Origin: a virus
Length of the DNA: 25,282 bases
Strand: one strand, 5' to 3'
IMG/VR virus record: IMGVR_UViG_3300042294_000364
Coordinates: 1 to 25,282 of that record
In this document: positions 1-7,480 of the stretch, piece by piece
Position numbering within the stretch: the first letter of the stretch is position 1
How the letters are laid out: the number at the start of each line of letters is the position of its first letter
Made by a program: the position numbers and the translations under genes
Notes under the pieces: generated by a model
Database searches by the model: none
The model's input: only the letters and a program-made list of their open reading frames with translations
Told to the model about the DNA's origin: nothing

Positions 1-782
1 GATTAAACGGCGGAACAATTACCACTAGTGGAACAATTGATTTAGCAAATACCGCCGTAAGTCCCGGCTCCTATACAAACACAAACATTACTGTTGATGC
101 TCAAGGGCGAATAACTTCGGCATCAAACGGTAGTAGCGGCTCTGGTGACGTAGTGGGGCCAGCAAGTTCTACAGATAACGCCTTTGCTAGGTTTGACCTG
201 ACCACTGGTAAGTTGCTGCAAAACTCTAATGCGACCCTCAGTGACGCTGGCGCTCCGATATTCGTAGGTTCGGTAGACATTAGCGGTACGTCCGCTTCTG
301 CCGCTGATCTCAAACTCTACGAGGACACGGACAACGGTACTAACTATGTAGCGTTCAAGGCAGCGGCTTCAATACCTGCAAACGTAACTTGGACTTTACC
401 AGCCGCAGATGGAACCAACGGGCAAGTATTGTCTACCGATGGTTCTGGAACTCTGGCTTGGTCTGCTGGCGGGGGCGGCTCGATTACGGTATCTAACGAT
501 ACAGCGACAGCCGCTAACATCTACCCGCTACTTGCCAACGTAGTCTCAGGCACGGTTTCTAACGTATTTACCAGCAATGCAAGCATTGTCTACCAGCCAA
601 GTACGGGACAACTTACATCTCAGGTCATTGCGGCAGATAACGGTTTGATCGTCAATAAGGCAAACGTGGCTACAAGTTACACAATTGGATCAGGGTATAA
701 CGCAATGTCGGCAGGCCCGATCACTGTTAATAGTGGTGCAAACGTGACCGTTTCTAGCGGTAGCGTCTGGACTGTGGTTTAA
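1..782 (+). CDS. Tail fibre / adhesin protein, C-terminal part (5' end outside window)
   Basis: The frame is open from the first bases of the window, so the gene starts upstream; an internal ATG at 153 is not the true start. Translation before 153 contains the fibre motif ITVDAQGRITSASNG, common in modular phage fibres, followed by repeated low-complexity beta-rich segments and a WTLPAADGTNGQVLSTDGSG module typical of marine and freshwater phage tail fibres. It ends in a Val-rich strand with no chaperone or peptidase domain visible. A good Shine-Dalgarno (AAGGAGA) for the next fibre gene follows the stop. Expected role: trimeric distal or side fibre contacting the host surface. Receptor specificity cannot be inferred. 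Confidence 0.8.
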   Translation, partial: LNGGTITTSGTIDLANTAVSPGSYTNTNITVDAQGRITSASNGSSGSGDVVGPASSTDNAFARFDLTTGKLLQNSNATLSDAGAPIFVGSVDISGTSASAADLKLYEDTDNGTNYVAFKAAASIPANVTWTLPAADGTNGQVLSTDGSGTLAWSAGGGGSITVSNDTATAANIYPLLANVVSGTVSNVFTSNASIVYQPSTGQLTSQVIAADNGLIVNKANVATSYTIGSGYNAMSAGPITVNSGANVTVSSGSVWTVV

Positions 783-791
783 GGAGACAAC

Positions 792-1799
792 ATGGCAATC
801 GTATTAGATGGCACAAGTGGCATAACGCAACCTAACGTAACGGGTGCTTTTGGAGTTGCTGTTGGCACTACGGCGGAACGCCCTAGTTCCCCTGCGGTTG
901 GGATGATTCGGTACAACACAACAGAATCTGATTATGAGGTTTATAGCGGCTCTGATTGGAACCCATTAACGCAGGGCACTTACACTTACTCGGTTGATTA
1001 TCTTGTTGTTGCCGGGGGTGGCGGTGGTGGTAGTGTCAGCGGTACTTATGCTGCTGCTGGAGGCGGTGCAGGTGGATATTTAAGTAGTTCTTTAACTGTT
1101 ACTCCATCAACATCCTATACGGTAACAATTGGATCTGGCGGGGCTGGCGGTGCAAGTGGTAGCAATGCTAGAGGTACAAATGGTAATAATTCAGCAATAG
1201 TTTCTGTTGCTACTGCAACGGGCGGCGGCGGCGGCGCTGCTGGTACTACTGGTTCTGGTGGAAGTGTTGATGGTTTAAGCGGTGGTTCTGGTGGCGGAGG
1301 TTCATACTACAATGGTGCTGGTGGTTCTGGGACTTCTGGGCAAGGAAATCGCGGAGGTAATGCAAACACTACAAATGGTGTTGGCGCCGGCGGTGGAGGT
1401 GCTAGTGCGGCGGGTGGAGACATAAGTTCATCAGAAGCAACAAATGGGGGCGCTGGATCAAATTGGCAATCTCTTGGCACTTTCTACGCCGGAGGTGGCG
1501 GTGGTGGAAACTATGTAGGAACTGTTGCATCACAAGGTGGCAATGGTGGCGGGGGTGCTGGTGGCCTTGGTCAAAATACTGGTGGCCCGGCAAATGGAAC
1601 CGCAGGAACCGCAAACAGAGGTGGTGGCGGTGGTGGAGGAGGTGCAAATAATTCAGCATCAACAAGTGGCGGCGCTGGAGGTTCCGGCATAGTAATTATT
1701 CGGTATTCTGGTTCACAACGAGGAACTGGCGGAACAGTCACTTCTGCTGGCGGTTATACCTATCACACATTTACCTCTTCAGGGACATATACAGCATGA
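792..1799 (+). CDS. Glycine-rich tail fibre / adhesin protein
   Basis: This 335-residue protein starts with a short virion-attachment-like module (MAIVLDGTSGITQPN), then a YLVVAGGGGGG segment, followed by about 200 residues dominated by Gly with Ala, Ser, Thr and Asn. It ends in a beta-rich YTYHTFTSSGTYTA tail. This architecture matches phage Gly-rich adhesin tips, in which polyglycine-II-like sandwiches bind host surface proteins. The AAGGAGA ribosome site lies just upstream of ATG 792, and the stop overlaps the next start by four bases. Long ORFs on other frames over this stretch are shadows of the Gly codon bias. Host receptor unknown. Confidence 0.85.
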   Translation: MAIVLDGTSGITQPNVTGAFGVAVGTTAERPSSPAVGMIRYNTTESDYEVYSGSDWNPLTQGTYTYSVDYLVVAGGGGGGSVSGTYAAAGGGAGGYLSSSLTVTPSTSYTVTIGSGGAGGASGSNARGTNGNNSAIVSVATATGGGGGAAGTTGSGGSVDGLSGGSGGGGSYYNGAGGSGTSGQGNRGGNANTTNGVGAGGGGASAAGGDISSSEATNGGAGSNWQSLGTFYAGGGGGGNYVGTVASQGGNGGGGAGGLGQNTGGPANGTAGTANRGGGGGGGGANNSASTSGGAGGSGIVIIRYSGSQRGTGGTVTSAGGYTYHTFTSSGTYTA

Positions 1800-2149
1800 G
1801 CCACTTTGCAAAAGTTTGTGATGGCATCGTGACACAAGTGATTGTTGCGGAGCCTGAGTTCTTTACTACCTTTGTCGATTCCTCTCCCGGTGAGTGGATT
1901 CAAACTTCCTACAACACACATGGCGGCGTACACGCTAACGGTGGCACACCATTGCGTAAGAACTATGCAGGGATTGGCTACACATATGACCGTGTACGGG
2001 ATGCGTTCATACCGCCACAGCCTTATGCCTCATGGATGCTTAACGAAGATACTTGCCTATGGGATGCTCCGGTGGCTTACCCTGATGATGGTAAGCCGTA
2101 CACATGGGATGAGGCTACAACTAACTGGGTAGAGGTCAATAATGTCTAG
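1796..2149 (+). CDS. Small conserved tail-associated protein
   Basis: This 117-residue protein, starting MSHFAKV, is a common companion of fibre genes in aquatic phages. Visible features are a short beta-rich N-terminus (residues 1-25), the segment SYNTHGGVHANGG, the motif LRKNYAGIGYTYD, then a Trp/Pro/Asp-rich C-terminal half (ASWMLNEDTCLWDAP, YTWDEATTNWVEV). I recognise the family by pattern but know no proven biochemical role; a fibre tip, structural accessory or fibre-assembly function is inferred from position. It overlaps both neighbours (ATGA with the Gly-rich fibre, 8 bases with the next fibre), indicating translational coupling in the fibre operon. Confidence 0.75.
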   Translation: MSHFAKVCDGIVTQVIVAEPEFFTTFVDSSPGEWIQTSYNTHGGVHANGGTPLRKNYAGIGYTYDRVRDAFIPPQPYASWMLNEDTCLWDAPVAYPDDGKPYTWDEATTNWVEVNNV

Positions 2150-2807
2150 CGTATCAATACAAGGCAACGCAAGCGGTACTGGCATATTCACTATTGCCAG
2201 CCCAAATAGCAACACAAATAGGACGCTGACGCTGCCTGACAATACTGGCACTATCCTGACTACTGGTGGAACTATTGCGGCTTCACAGTTGCCTGCTGGA
2301 AGCATTTTAAATGTTTGGACTGACACACTTACAACCGGAGAAGCGTTGTCTGTAAATGATGGAACATCAAATTCAAGTGCGGCATGGACAGACTCATCGT
2401 TGGACATAACAATTACACCATCAAACAGCGCATCAAAATTTTTGGTGTTTGCTGATATTAAATACCAAGCAACATTCAATGTTGTTTATAGAATTTTTGA
2501 TGTAACAGGTTCTACTGTGATACTTGGTTCTGTCGGTAGTGGTGGAGCAAATCAACAAAAAGTGTCTGGAGGGCCTTTCGGGGGGCTTGGAGCGCCCAGT
2601 AATGGAAATGCTAACGGTACAGATTCTAGAACGTCTGTTGTGTTTTATACGCCAGCATCTTCTTCCTCAACAAGACAATTCAAAATTCAATTCTTAGGGG
2701 CAAACAGCAGCGGAACTACCTATGTGGGAAGGAATCCGGGTAACGCAAATGGCTTGTATGATGCTTACTCCCCTTGTACTTTGACAATTCTTGAGGTGGC
2801 AGCATGA
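2142..2807 (+). CDS. Tail fibre protein
   Basis: This 221-residue protein has an N-terminal module with NRTLTLPDNTGTILTTGGT, a common phage fibre linker, and the segment ASQLPAGSILNVW. A beta-sandwich-like C-terminal domain follows (DITITPSNSASKFLVFADI, then Ser/Gly/Asn-rich turns and ILEVAA at the end). The C-terminal part resembles the many phage fibre head domains in which a short beta-jelly-roll reports on the receptor. No enzymatic motif is visible. It overlaps upstream and downstream genes by a few bases. Confidence 0.75.
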   Translation: MSSVSIQGNASGTGIFTIASPNSNTNRTLTLPDNTGTILTTGGTIAASQLPAGSILNVWTDTLTTGEALSVNDGTSNSSAAWTDSSLDITITPSNSASKFLVFADIKYQATFNVVYRIFDVTGSTVILGSVGSGGANQQKVSGGPFGGLGAPSNGNANGTDSRTSVVFYTPASSSSTRQFKIQFLGANSSGTTYVGRNPGNANGLYDAYSPCTLTILEVAA

Positions 2808-3112
2808 TTAAATTTTTAGATAAGGCACTCCTACTTCTTGCGCCCAATGTTCGTTGGAGAATTACGGGAGAACAAGTATATGAAAACATTGTATGGCTAG
2901 ATTCTATGGTGTCAGTTCCAACCAAAGCAGAAGTTGAGCAAAAGGCACAAGAACTGCAAGACGAGTATGAATCCAAGCAATACCAGCGTGATCGTTCAGA
3001 GGCGTACCCATCTCTAGCCGAGCAACTAGATATGCAATATTGGGACAAAGTGAATGGCACAACTGTGTGGGCAGACACCATTGCAGAAATCAAAGCGAGG
3101 TTCCCAAAATGA
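2804..3112 (+). CDS. Putative tail fibre assembly chaperone / XkdW-like protein
   Basis: This 102-residue protein has a hydrophobic N-terminus (MIKFLDKALLLLAPNVRW), a central helix rich in Glu/Gln/Lys (VEQKAQELQDEYESKQYQR), and the segment RSEAYPSLAEQLDMQYWD, which recurs in small phage proteins encoded next to fibres. That Y-P-(S/D)-x-x-(D/E)-Q-L-D-x-x-Y/W motif is characteristic of tail-assembly/XkdW-like proteins. Function is inferred from motif and position. Its stop overlaps the ATG of the 31-residue fibre fragment that follows. Confidence 0.65.
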   Translation: MIKFLDKALLLLAPNVRWRITGEQVYENIVWLDSMVSVPTKAEVEQKAQELQDEYESKQYQRDRSEAYPSLAEQLDMQYWDKVNGTTVWADTIAEIKARFPK

Positions 3113-3204
3113 GTACGGTACGCACGAACAACATCTTAGACGCTAGTGGTGGCAATACGGCTACGATAAATAGCATGACCCCTACTGCGGATAGTTTGCA
3201 ATGA
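3109..3204 (+). pseudogene. 31-residue orphan N-terminus of a tail fibre gene
   Basis: This ATGA-coupled reading frame encodes only 31 residues, beginning MSTVRTNNILDASGGNTAT. The first ~30 residues align without gaps with the start of the full-length fibre at 3842 (MSTIKTNAILDASGGETAT), including the following N-x-x-T-P-T. After that it stops, and the stop overlaps the start of a homing endonuclease ORF. The most economical reading is that a fibre gene lost its body when the endonuclease gene was inserted or moved in, leaving only the N-terminal module. Alternatively the short peptide is retained as a translational coupler. Too short for automatic gene calls, but the paralogy is clear. Confidence 0.7.
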
Positions 3205-3845
3205 GTTTTCCTTATACCGCTTTGTTAGTAATGACTCACAACAAGACGGGGTTAAAGTATTTTTGTAAGACAACCAGAATGGATGAATTACACAAATACA
3301 AAGGAAGTGGGCTTCATTGGAAGCGCCATCTAAAAGCGCATGGCAGAGATGTATCTGTTGGAGTTCTTGGGCTTTACCAAGACAAAGAGCGTTGCATGAA
3401 AGCGGCTTTAGATTTTAGTAGGCAGAACAACATCATTAAAAGCCAAGAGTGGGCTAACTTAATTGATGAGGATGGAATGACAGGGGCCGGTGCTGGTTCA
3501 GCAAATCATCGTTATGGAAAGCCACACCCAAATAAAGGTGGTACTCGACCAGACATGATTGGTAGGTTGGTTGGCGAAAAGAATGGTATGTACGGCAAGC
3601 CAAGCGCGATGCGTGGTGCGGCAAAACCAAAGGGTAAAGACAGTCCTTTATATGGTCGTAAGCGTCCAGAAGGCGGCGGTAAGCCACCCAAAACAGTAGT
3701 GCGGTTGGAAGATAAAAAAGAATATCTATCTGTCGCTGATGCTGCTAGAGATATTGACGGAACCCGCAGCGGAATTACAAAATGTTGTCTAAACAAAGCA
3801 AAAACTGCTCATGGTTATACATGGGCTTATAAGGAGTTTGCATGA
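3201..3845 (+). CDS. GIY-YIG-type homing endonuclease with NUMOD repeats
   Basis: This 214-residue protein has an N-terminal domain (about 5-95) with the pattern LLVMTHNKTGLKYFCKTT, a diverged GIY-YIG core, then YKGSGLHWKRHLKAHG and ANLIDEDGMTG as in phage Seg-like enzymes. Three NUMOD3-type DNA-binding repeats follow (SANHRYGKPHPNKG near 100-113, EKNGMYGKP near 126-134, GKDSPLYGRKRPEG near 145-158). A NUMOD1-like helix-turn-helix module ends it (about 166-211, including LSVADAARDIDG and KTAHGYTWAY). Such free-standing enzymes cut cognate DNA and spread by repair. It sits between a truncated and an intact copy of the same fibre N-terminus and overlaps both by four bases, so it is neatly grafted into the fibre operon. 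The cut site is unknown. Confidence 0.88.
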   Translation: MSFPYTALLVMTHNKTGLKYFCKTTRMDELHKYKGSGLHWKRHLKAHGRDVSVGVLGLYQDKERCMKAALDFSRQNNIIKSQEWANLIDEDGMTGAGAGSANHRYGKPHPNKGGTRPDMIGRLVGEKNGMYGKPSAMRGAAKPKGKDSPLYGRKRPEGGGKPPKTVVRLEDKKEYLSVADAARDIDGTRSGITKCCLNKAKTAHGYTWAYKEFA

Positions 3846-4900
3846 GTACGATCAAAACGAACGCAATTCTTGATGCGTCTGGCGGTGAAACGGCTACCGT
3901 AAATGGTTACACGCCAACTTTATCTAATATGCCGGGATACAACCGCATCATCAATGGTGACATGAGGATTGACCAGAGGAACGCTGGTGCGAGTGTTTCA
4001 ACTACGACAACCGCAAGTACTGTTTATACTTTGGACAGATGGTCTTATGCAGTAAGCGCTGCATCTAAATTTACTATTCAACAATCTACAACAGCCGCCA
4101 CAGGGTTTGTAAATAGCGCTTTAGTAACCTCTTCTTCTGCGTATACAGTTTTAACAAACGATTATTTTGTAGTTTCACAGTTTATTGAAGGTACAAATGT
4201 AGCAGACCTTGCTTGGGGTACAGCAAATGCTAAAACAGTTACTTTATCTTTTTGGGTAAGGTCTAGTCTTACTGGGACTTTTGGTGGTGCTTTACAAAAT
4301 TCAGCCCAAAATAGGGCATATCCTTTTACTTATTCAATTTCTGTTGCAAATACTTGGGAGCAAAAGTCTGTAACAATTTCTGGTGATACAAGTGGAACTT
4401 GGCTAACTGATACTGGAACTGGTATTCGTTTGCGTTTTGGATTAGGTGTTGGAACTACATACAGTGGAACCGCTGGCGCATGGGCAGGATCACAGTATTT
4501 CTCAGCCACAGGCGCAACTAGTGTAGTTGGAACCAACGGAGCCACTTGGTACATCACAGGCGTTCAACTCGAAGTAGGCTCTGTTGCTACACCGTTTGAG
4601 CGCAGGGATTATGGGCGTGAGTTTATTCTGTGCCAAAGATATTATCAAACACTTGCTTATGGACTTTGGTCTGGAAATTGTACAAGCAGTATTCCTTATT
4701 ATCAAAGTATGCCATTTGGTGTTGTGATGCGAGCATCTCCAACATTAACTTCTACTAACTTGGCCGCAAGCGGTTTTCCAACCACCGGTTCTTTGTTAAA
4801 TGGAACAGGCCCAAGTTATGCATCTTGGTATAGAACTTCAAATAGCACAACAAACGGAGGATTTTTTGCTGATTCTTTAACATTTGCAGCGGAGTTATAA
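3842..4900 (+). CDS. Tail fibre protein with carbohydrate-binding-like domain
   Basis: This 352-residue fibre has an N-terminal module MSTIKTNAILDASGG shared with the orphan fragment upstream. The marker YNRIINGDMRIDQRNAGAS follows near residue 34; it recurs in many aquatic phage fibres. A jelly-roll-like middle region (about 60-245) includes LSFWVRSSLTGTFG and ends in ITGVQLEVGSVATPFERRD, the usual end of that domain. A variable C-terminal tail follows (FILCQRYYQTL onwards), likely the trimerising or receptor-facing tip. Role: host recognition. It overlaps the homing endonuclease stop by four bases and abuts the next small gene directly. Confidence 0.85.
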   Translation: MSTIKTNAILDASGGETATVNGYTPTLSNMPGYNRIINGDMRIDQRNAGASVSTTTTASTVYTLDRWSYAVSAASKFTIQQSTTAATGFVNSALVTSSSAYTVLTNDYFVVSQFIEGTNVADLAWGTANAKTVTLSFWVRSSLTGTFGGALQNSAQNRAYPFTYSISVANTWEQKSVTISGDTSGTWLTDTGTGIRLRFGLGVGTTYSGTAGAWAGSQYFSATGATSVVGTNGATWYITGVQLEVGSVATPFERRDYGREFILCQRYYQTLAYGLWSGNCTSSIPYYQSMPFGVVMRASPTLTSTNLAASGFPTTGSLLNGTGPSYASWYRTSNSTTNGGFFADSLTFAAEL

Positions 4901-5104
4901 ATGTATAAACAAACAAAACATCTAAATCAAAACATAAACGGCATACAGCGTTTATTGGATGGCGCTTGCATCCCATTCGACCCCGCCAACACAGACTACG
5001 CAGAGTTTAAGAAGGCAGTCACGGCTGGCGCAGAACTGCAAGACGCTGATGGCGTGAAAATGACCGCTAAGGCCGCTAAAGCCTTCATAGCAACCCTGCC
5101 GTGA
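4901..5104 (+). CDS. Small conserved phage protein following the fibre genes
   Basis: This 67-residue protein contains the pattern IPFDPANTDYAEFKKAVTAG, a motif (N-T-D-Y-x-x-F-K/L) widespread in short ORFs at the ends of phage fibre operons, then an Ala/Lys-rich helix. No membrane segment. Function unknown; a small structural or fibre-tip accessory role is inferred only from synteny. Its ATG follows the fibre stop immediately and its own stop overlaps the GTG start of the next gene. Confidence 0.65.
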   Translation: MYKQTKHLNQNINGIQRLLDGACIPFDPANTDYAEFKKAVTAGAELQDADGVKMTAKAAKAFIATLP

Positions 5105-5301
5105 TCCTACCTATGCCTACCCATACGGACATTGTAGAAACCAAACTATCGGCTCATGAGATCATCTGCGCTGAAAGATACCGTGGGATCAATGCACGGC
5201 TAAAGCGCATTGAGGTTATTGGCATTGGTGCAACTGCAACAATTATTGCCGCTATGGGGTGGGTAATTAACCTGCTGATTGGGCTGGTAGCCAAACTGTG
5301 A
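5101..5301 (+). CDS. Small membrane protein, XhlA/holin-accessory-like
   Basis: This 66-residue protein has an amphipathic N-terminal half (VETKLSAHEIICAERYRG, INARLKRIE) and one C-terminal membrane segment (about 39-62, IGIGATATIIAAMGWVINLL). This layout matches XhlA-type proteins, which attach to membranes and assist holins, but no residue signature proves it. The GTG start at 5101 overlaps the previous stop; an ATG four codons downstream (5113) is an alternative, and neither has a clear Shine-Dalgarno, so coupling is likely. It lies far from the main lysis cassette at 15.4-16.6 kb, so a tail-associated or membrane-anchoring role is also possible. Confidence 0.55.
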   Translation: MILPMPTHTDIVETKLSAHEIICAERYRGINARLKRIEVIGIGATATIIAAMGWVINLLIGLVAKL

Positions 5302-5639
5302 ACTTTGAGAGTCTGGCCCAAGTACGCTTTGGCGATCCAGATGGGCTAAAAGAGTTTCTGTTTGAAAACGGTATTCAGCACCAATCCTTTGCCGAGCGCC
5401 TAATTGACCTTGGATTTACGGTTCCGCGCTATCCGCTGATAGACGCTGACGTAGAGGATTTGGACGATTGGCTGGCAATCCACCAGATTGAGCATCAGGC
5501 TTTTGCTACCATATTAGACTTGGACAACCCGTTCAATTTACTTGACACGGATTGGAACCAAGAGGATTCTTTCTATGATTGGATCAACAGCCATCTGCTG
5601 ATCCATGAACAGATTGCTAAAGCATTAGGCGTTACATAA
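5298..5639 (+). CDS. Hypothetical protein with three internal repeats
   Basis: This acidic 113-residue protein of unknown family carries three diverged copies of a ~30-residue unit, near residues 13-43, 51-80 and 88-113. The shared pattern is D-x-(D/E)-D/G-L/F-x-(D/E)-(F/W)-(L/I), a spacer of about five, then H-(Q/E)-x-(F/I)-A; examples are DGLKEFLFENGIQHQSFA, EDLDDWLAIHQIEHQAFA and FYDWINSHLLIHEQIA. Each unit is likely a helical hairpin. No catalytic motif or membrane segment is seen. The GTG start overlaps the preceding stop by four bases. It is the last gene before the acyl carrier protein, separated by a short leader with the ribosome site AAGGGG. Confidence 0.6.
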   Translation: MNFESLAQVRFGDPDGLKEFLFENGIQHQSFAERLIDLGFTVPRYPLIDADVEDLDDWLAIHQIEHQAFATILDLDNPFNLLDTDWNQEDSFYDWINSHLLIHEQIAKALGVT

Positions 5640-5649
5640 GGGGCTAAAT

Positions 5650-5931
5650 ATGGATTTCCTAGCGCTGGTGCATGAGGTAGGCAAGATAGCCAAGCCTATG
5701 CACCAAGACTCACTTGAAAAACCCGATTGGGATTCACCGTTTAACGAACTAGGCTTTGACAGCCTAGATATGCTCATGGTGGGCTTGTATATGTGCGACA
5801 TATACGGGGTGCCGGAAGAGGTTGGCAAGACCATGCAGGTCACAAATTGCACCCAATTGAAGTCATTTATTGACCAGCATAAGACCAAGGAGCCGGAAAG
5901 CGTAGAAGCGGCTATTGAGTCGGTCAAATGA
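5650..5931 (+). CDS. Acyl carrier protein
   Basis: This 93-residue acidic helical protein carries the phosphopantetheine attachment motif G-F-D-S-L-D with Ser38, at the start of helix II, followed by MLMVGLYMCDIYGV as in bacterial ACPs. Length and the acidic, helical pattern (helix I about 2-15, helix II 38-52, then TQLKSFIDQHK as helix IV) fit the family. To work it must be converted to holo-ACP by a host phosphopantetheinyl transferase, since none is encoded here. It is preceded by the leader TAAGGGGCTAAATATG and overlaps the ketosynthase gene by four bases, so the two are probably translated together. Whether it carries fatty acyl, polyketide or other chains is unknown. Confidence 0.9.
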   Translation: MDFLALVHEVGKIAKPMHQDSLEKPDWDSPFNELGFDSLDMLMVGLYMCDIYGVPEEVGKTMQVTNCTQLKSFIDQHKTKEPESVEAAIESVK

Positions 5932-7028
5932 TCTACCTTAATTACTGGAATACGGCCTGTACTGAGCAAACTACGCTCATGGATGACCTAATTTTTCCCC
6001 AAAAGGTACATTTTTTCCCCTCTACATACGCCAAAAAAGACACCGGATTGGTCTACGCGCCACACCGCTTAGTCGAGATGGTCTGCACCCCCCAAATAAT
6101 TTCACATATTAGGGAAAACCCTAAGTCTAAGCAGGCGTTCATTTTGGCAGGCGGCAACCAACACTTTGCCGGAATCAATCCTCGCAAGATTAAGGACACC
6201 CAGTTGTCCTACGTGTACAAGTTTCTACCGTTTACGCTTACACAAGTGTATGCAGGCAGGCTGGCGCAGATGATGGGGGTGCATGATCTTATCCAAACTG
6301 ACGCTTCTGCCTGCGCGTCTAGCCTGAAGGTGATGACGGACGTAAGAAACCTGATGTTGTATGAAAAGTTTGATCGGGTAGTCGTTTTAAGTGTCGAAGA
6401 TGCTGTTTCCAACTCTGTTTTGGAGTTTTTTGGGGAGGCAAAGGCTATTTTGACCCCAGAAGAGGAAGAAAAAGGGGTGTTACCAAGCGCTTTTGACAGC
6501 CAAAACTACGGTTTTCATGTCGCGCAGGGCGCTGTTTTGGCAATCTTTGAGGCTACTCCCCAAGAAAACACAATTGCTGCACTGCGTCATAGTTCCAATG
6601 CTTCAGAAAGAAGTACCAATGCCATAGGGCAGAACCCTAGCGGTCAGGGATTCATCCGTGCGATCAATGGGTGTGTGGATCAGGGGCTAGACCCGGAGGC
6701 TATAAGCGTGGTAAAGAGTCATGGCACGGGTACCAAGTCCAACAATGAGGCCGAAAAGAACGCTTTGAAAGACCTAAACACCCATTTTGTCGCTACCAGT
6801 TACAAGCCAAAAATAGGGCATACTATGGGCGCTTCGGGCTTGCTAGAAACCCTATTATTGTTAGAAAATATGAGGAATGGGTTTGTGCCTGAAATACCCA
6901 ATCGTACAGAGGATGACTACGTTTACCTGTCAAAGCCTGTAGAGGCACCCAAGGGGCTAGTGTTAAGTTTGGCGGCTGGCATGGGCAATATCTACTCTGC
7001 CGCCGTGTTTGAGCCTATGGGGGCATGA
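5928..7028 (+). CDS. Beta-ketoacyl-ACP synthase (KAS II / FabF-like)
   Basis: This 366-residue thiolase-fold condensing enzyme would extend an acyl chain by decarboxylative Claisen condensation on ACP. The full triad is visible: Cys129 in TDASACASSL, His265 in SHGTGTKSNNEAE, and Lys293 plus His298 in KPKIGHTMGASGL, spaced as in FabF. It is shorter than the usual ~410 residues because the N-terminal strand region is degenerate (no G-L-G-x-x-S/T-P). The C-terminal gate that normally reads G-F-G-G-T-N is AAGMGN here, so the gating phenylalanines are absent, which suggests altered substrate handling. It overlaps both the ACP gene and the following gene by four bases. Substrate unknown. Confidence 0.88.
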   Translation: MIYLNYWNTACTEQTTLMDDLIFPQKVHFFPSTYAKKDTGLVYAPHRLVEMVCTPQIISHIRENPKSKQAFILAGGNQHFAGINPRKIKDTQLSYVYKFLPFTLTQVYAGRLAQMMGVHDLIQTDASACASSLKVMTDVRNLMLYEKFDRVVVLSVEDAVSNSVLEFFGEAKAILTPEEEEKGVLPSAFDSQNYGFHVAQGAVLAIFEATPQENTIAALRHSSNASERSTNAIGQNPSGQGFIRAINGCVDQGLDPEAISVVKSHGTGTKSNNEAEKNALKDLNTHFVATSYKPKIGHTMGASGLLETLLLLENMRNGFVPEIPNRTEDDYVYLSKPVEAPKGLVLSLAAGMGNIYSAAVFEPMGA

Positions 7029-7480
7029 TGGCACAATTAGTTGATAGCCAGCAACAAGAGTTAAGTGTCGAGGAAATCCTTGACATTGTAAACTGGTCAT
7101 CTCCAGAGCCAATGGAGACTGCTCGTTTTATCGCTATGATAAACGCAGAACTCCAGATGCCGAATACATTGTTCATTCGGCAAGGCAATACTCTATTCAT
7201 CATCCACAAGGCAGACCGTGGTGTGGGATTGTTCCGCGCCTTGAACGCGGATACTGCTAGAAACTTTCTTGCAAACAGCGTGGAGTTTATCAAAGCCTGT
7301 CACAAGATGGGTTTTGACACGATGGCTACTCAATTTAGTGATGCGTCACTGCTAAACATATTTCGGTTTATTTCGGAAAACCCTCCAATTGAGGGCATGG
7401 GCTATGAAGCAAAACAATTGAATGACGGTAGTTTCTACGTTACGGTTAAAACGGGGCCAGTTAGAGGTGCGAAAAAATGA
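7025..7480 (+). CDS. Hypothetical protein, possibly GNAT-like
   Basis: This 151-residue protein overlaps the ketosynthase stop (two ATGs in tandem at 7025 and 7028). A long mixed alpha/beta region contains NTLFIIHKADRGVGLFRAL, a helix FLANSVEFIKACHKMGFDT, then TQFSDASLLNIFRFISENPP and GMGYEAKQLNDGSFYV, ending in a basic tail. The order strand-strand-helix-strand-helix-strand with the phrase MGFDT(x)3-F-(S/x)D is reminiscent of small phage proteins assigned to the GNAT fold, but no acetyl-CoA loop (Q/R-x-x-G-x-G/A) is plain. If it is a GNAT-fold acyltransferase, its neighbours would supply acyl-ACP. It may equally be a structural or chaperone protein. Tentative. Confidence 0.4.
   Translation: MMAQLVDSQQQELSVEEILDIVNWSSPEPMETARFIAMINAELQMPNTLFIRQGNTLFIIHKADRGVGLFRALNADTARNFLANSVEFIKACHKMGFDTMATQFSDASLLNIFRFISENPPIEGMGYEAKQLNDGSFYVTVKTGPVRGAKK

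Noticed and set aside
1402-1665. ORFs on both strands within the Gly-rich fibre (His/Leu-rich and Trp/Arg-rich)
   Set aside because: They are mirror frames of the GGT/GGC repeat codons and show no independent start signal.
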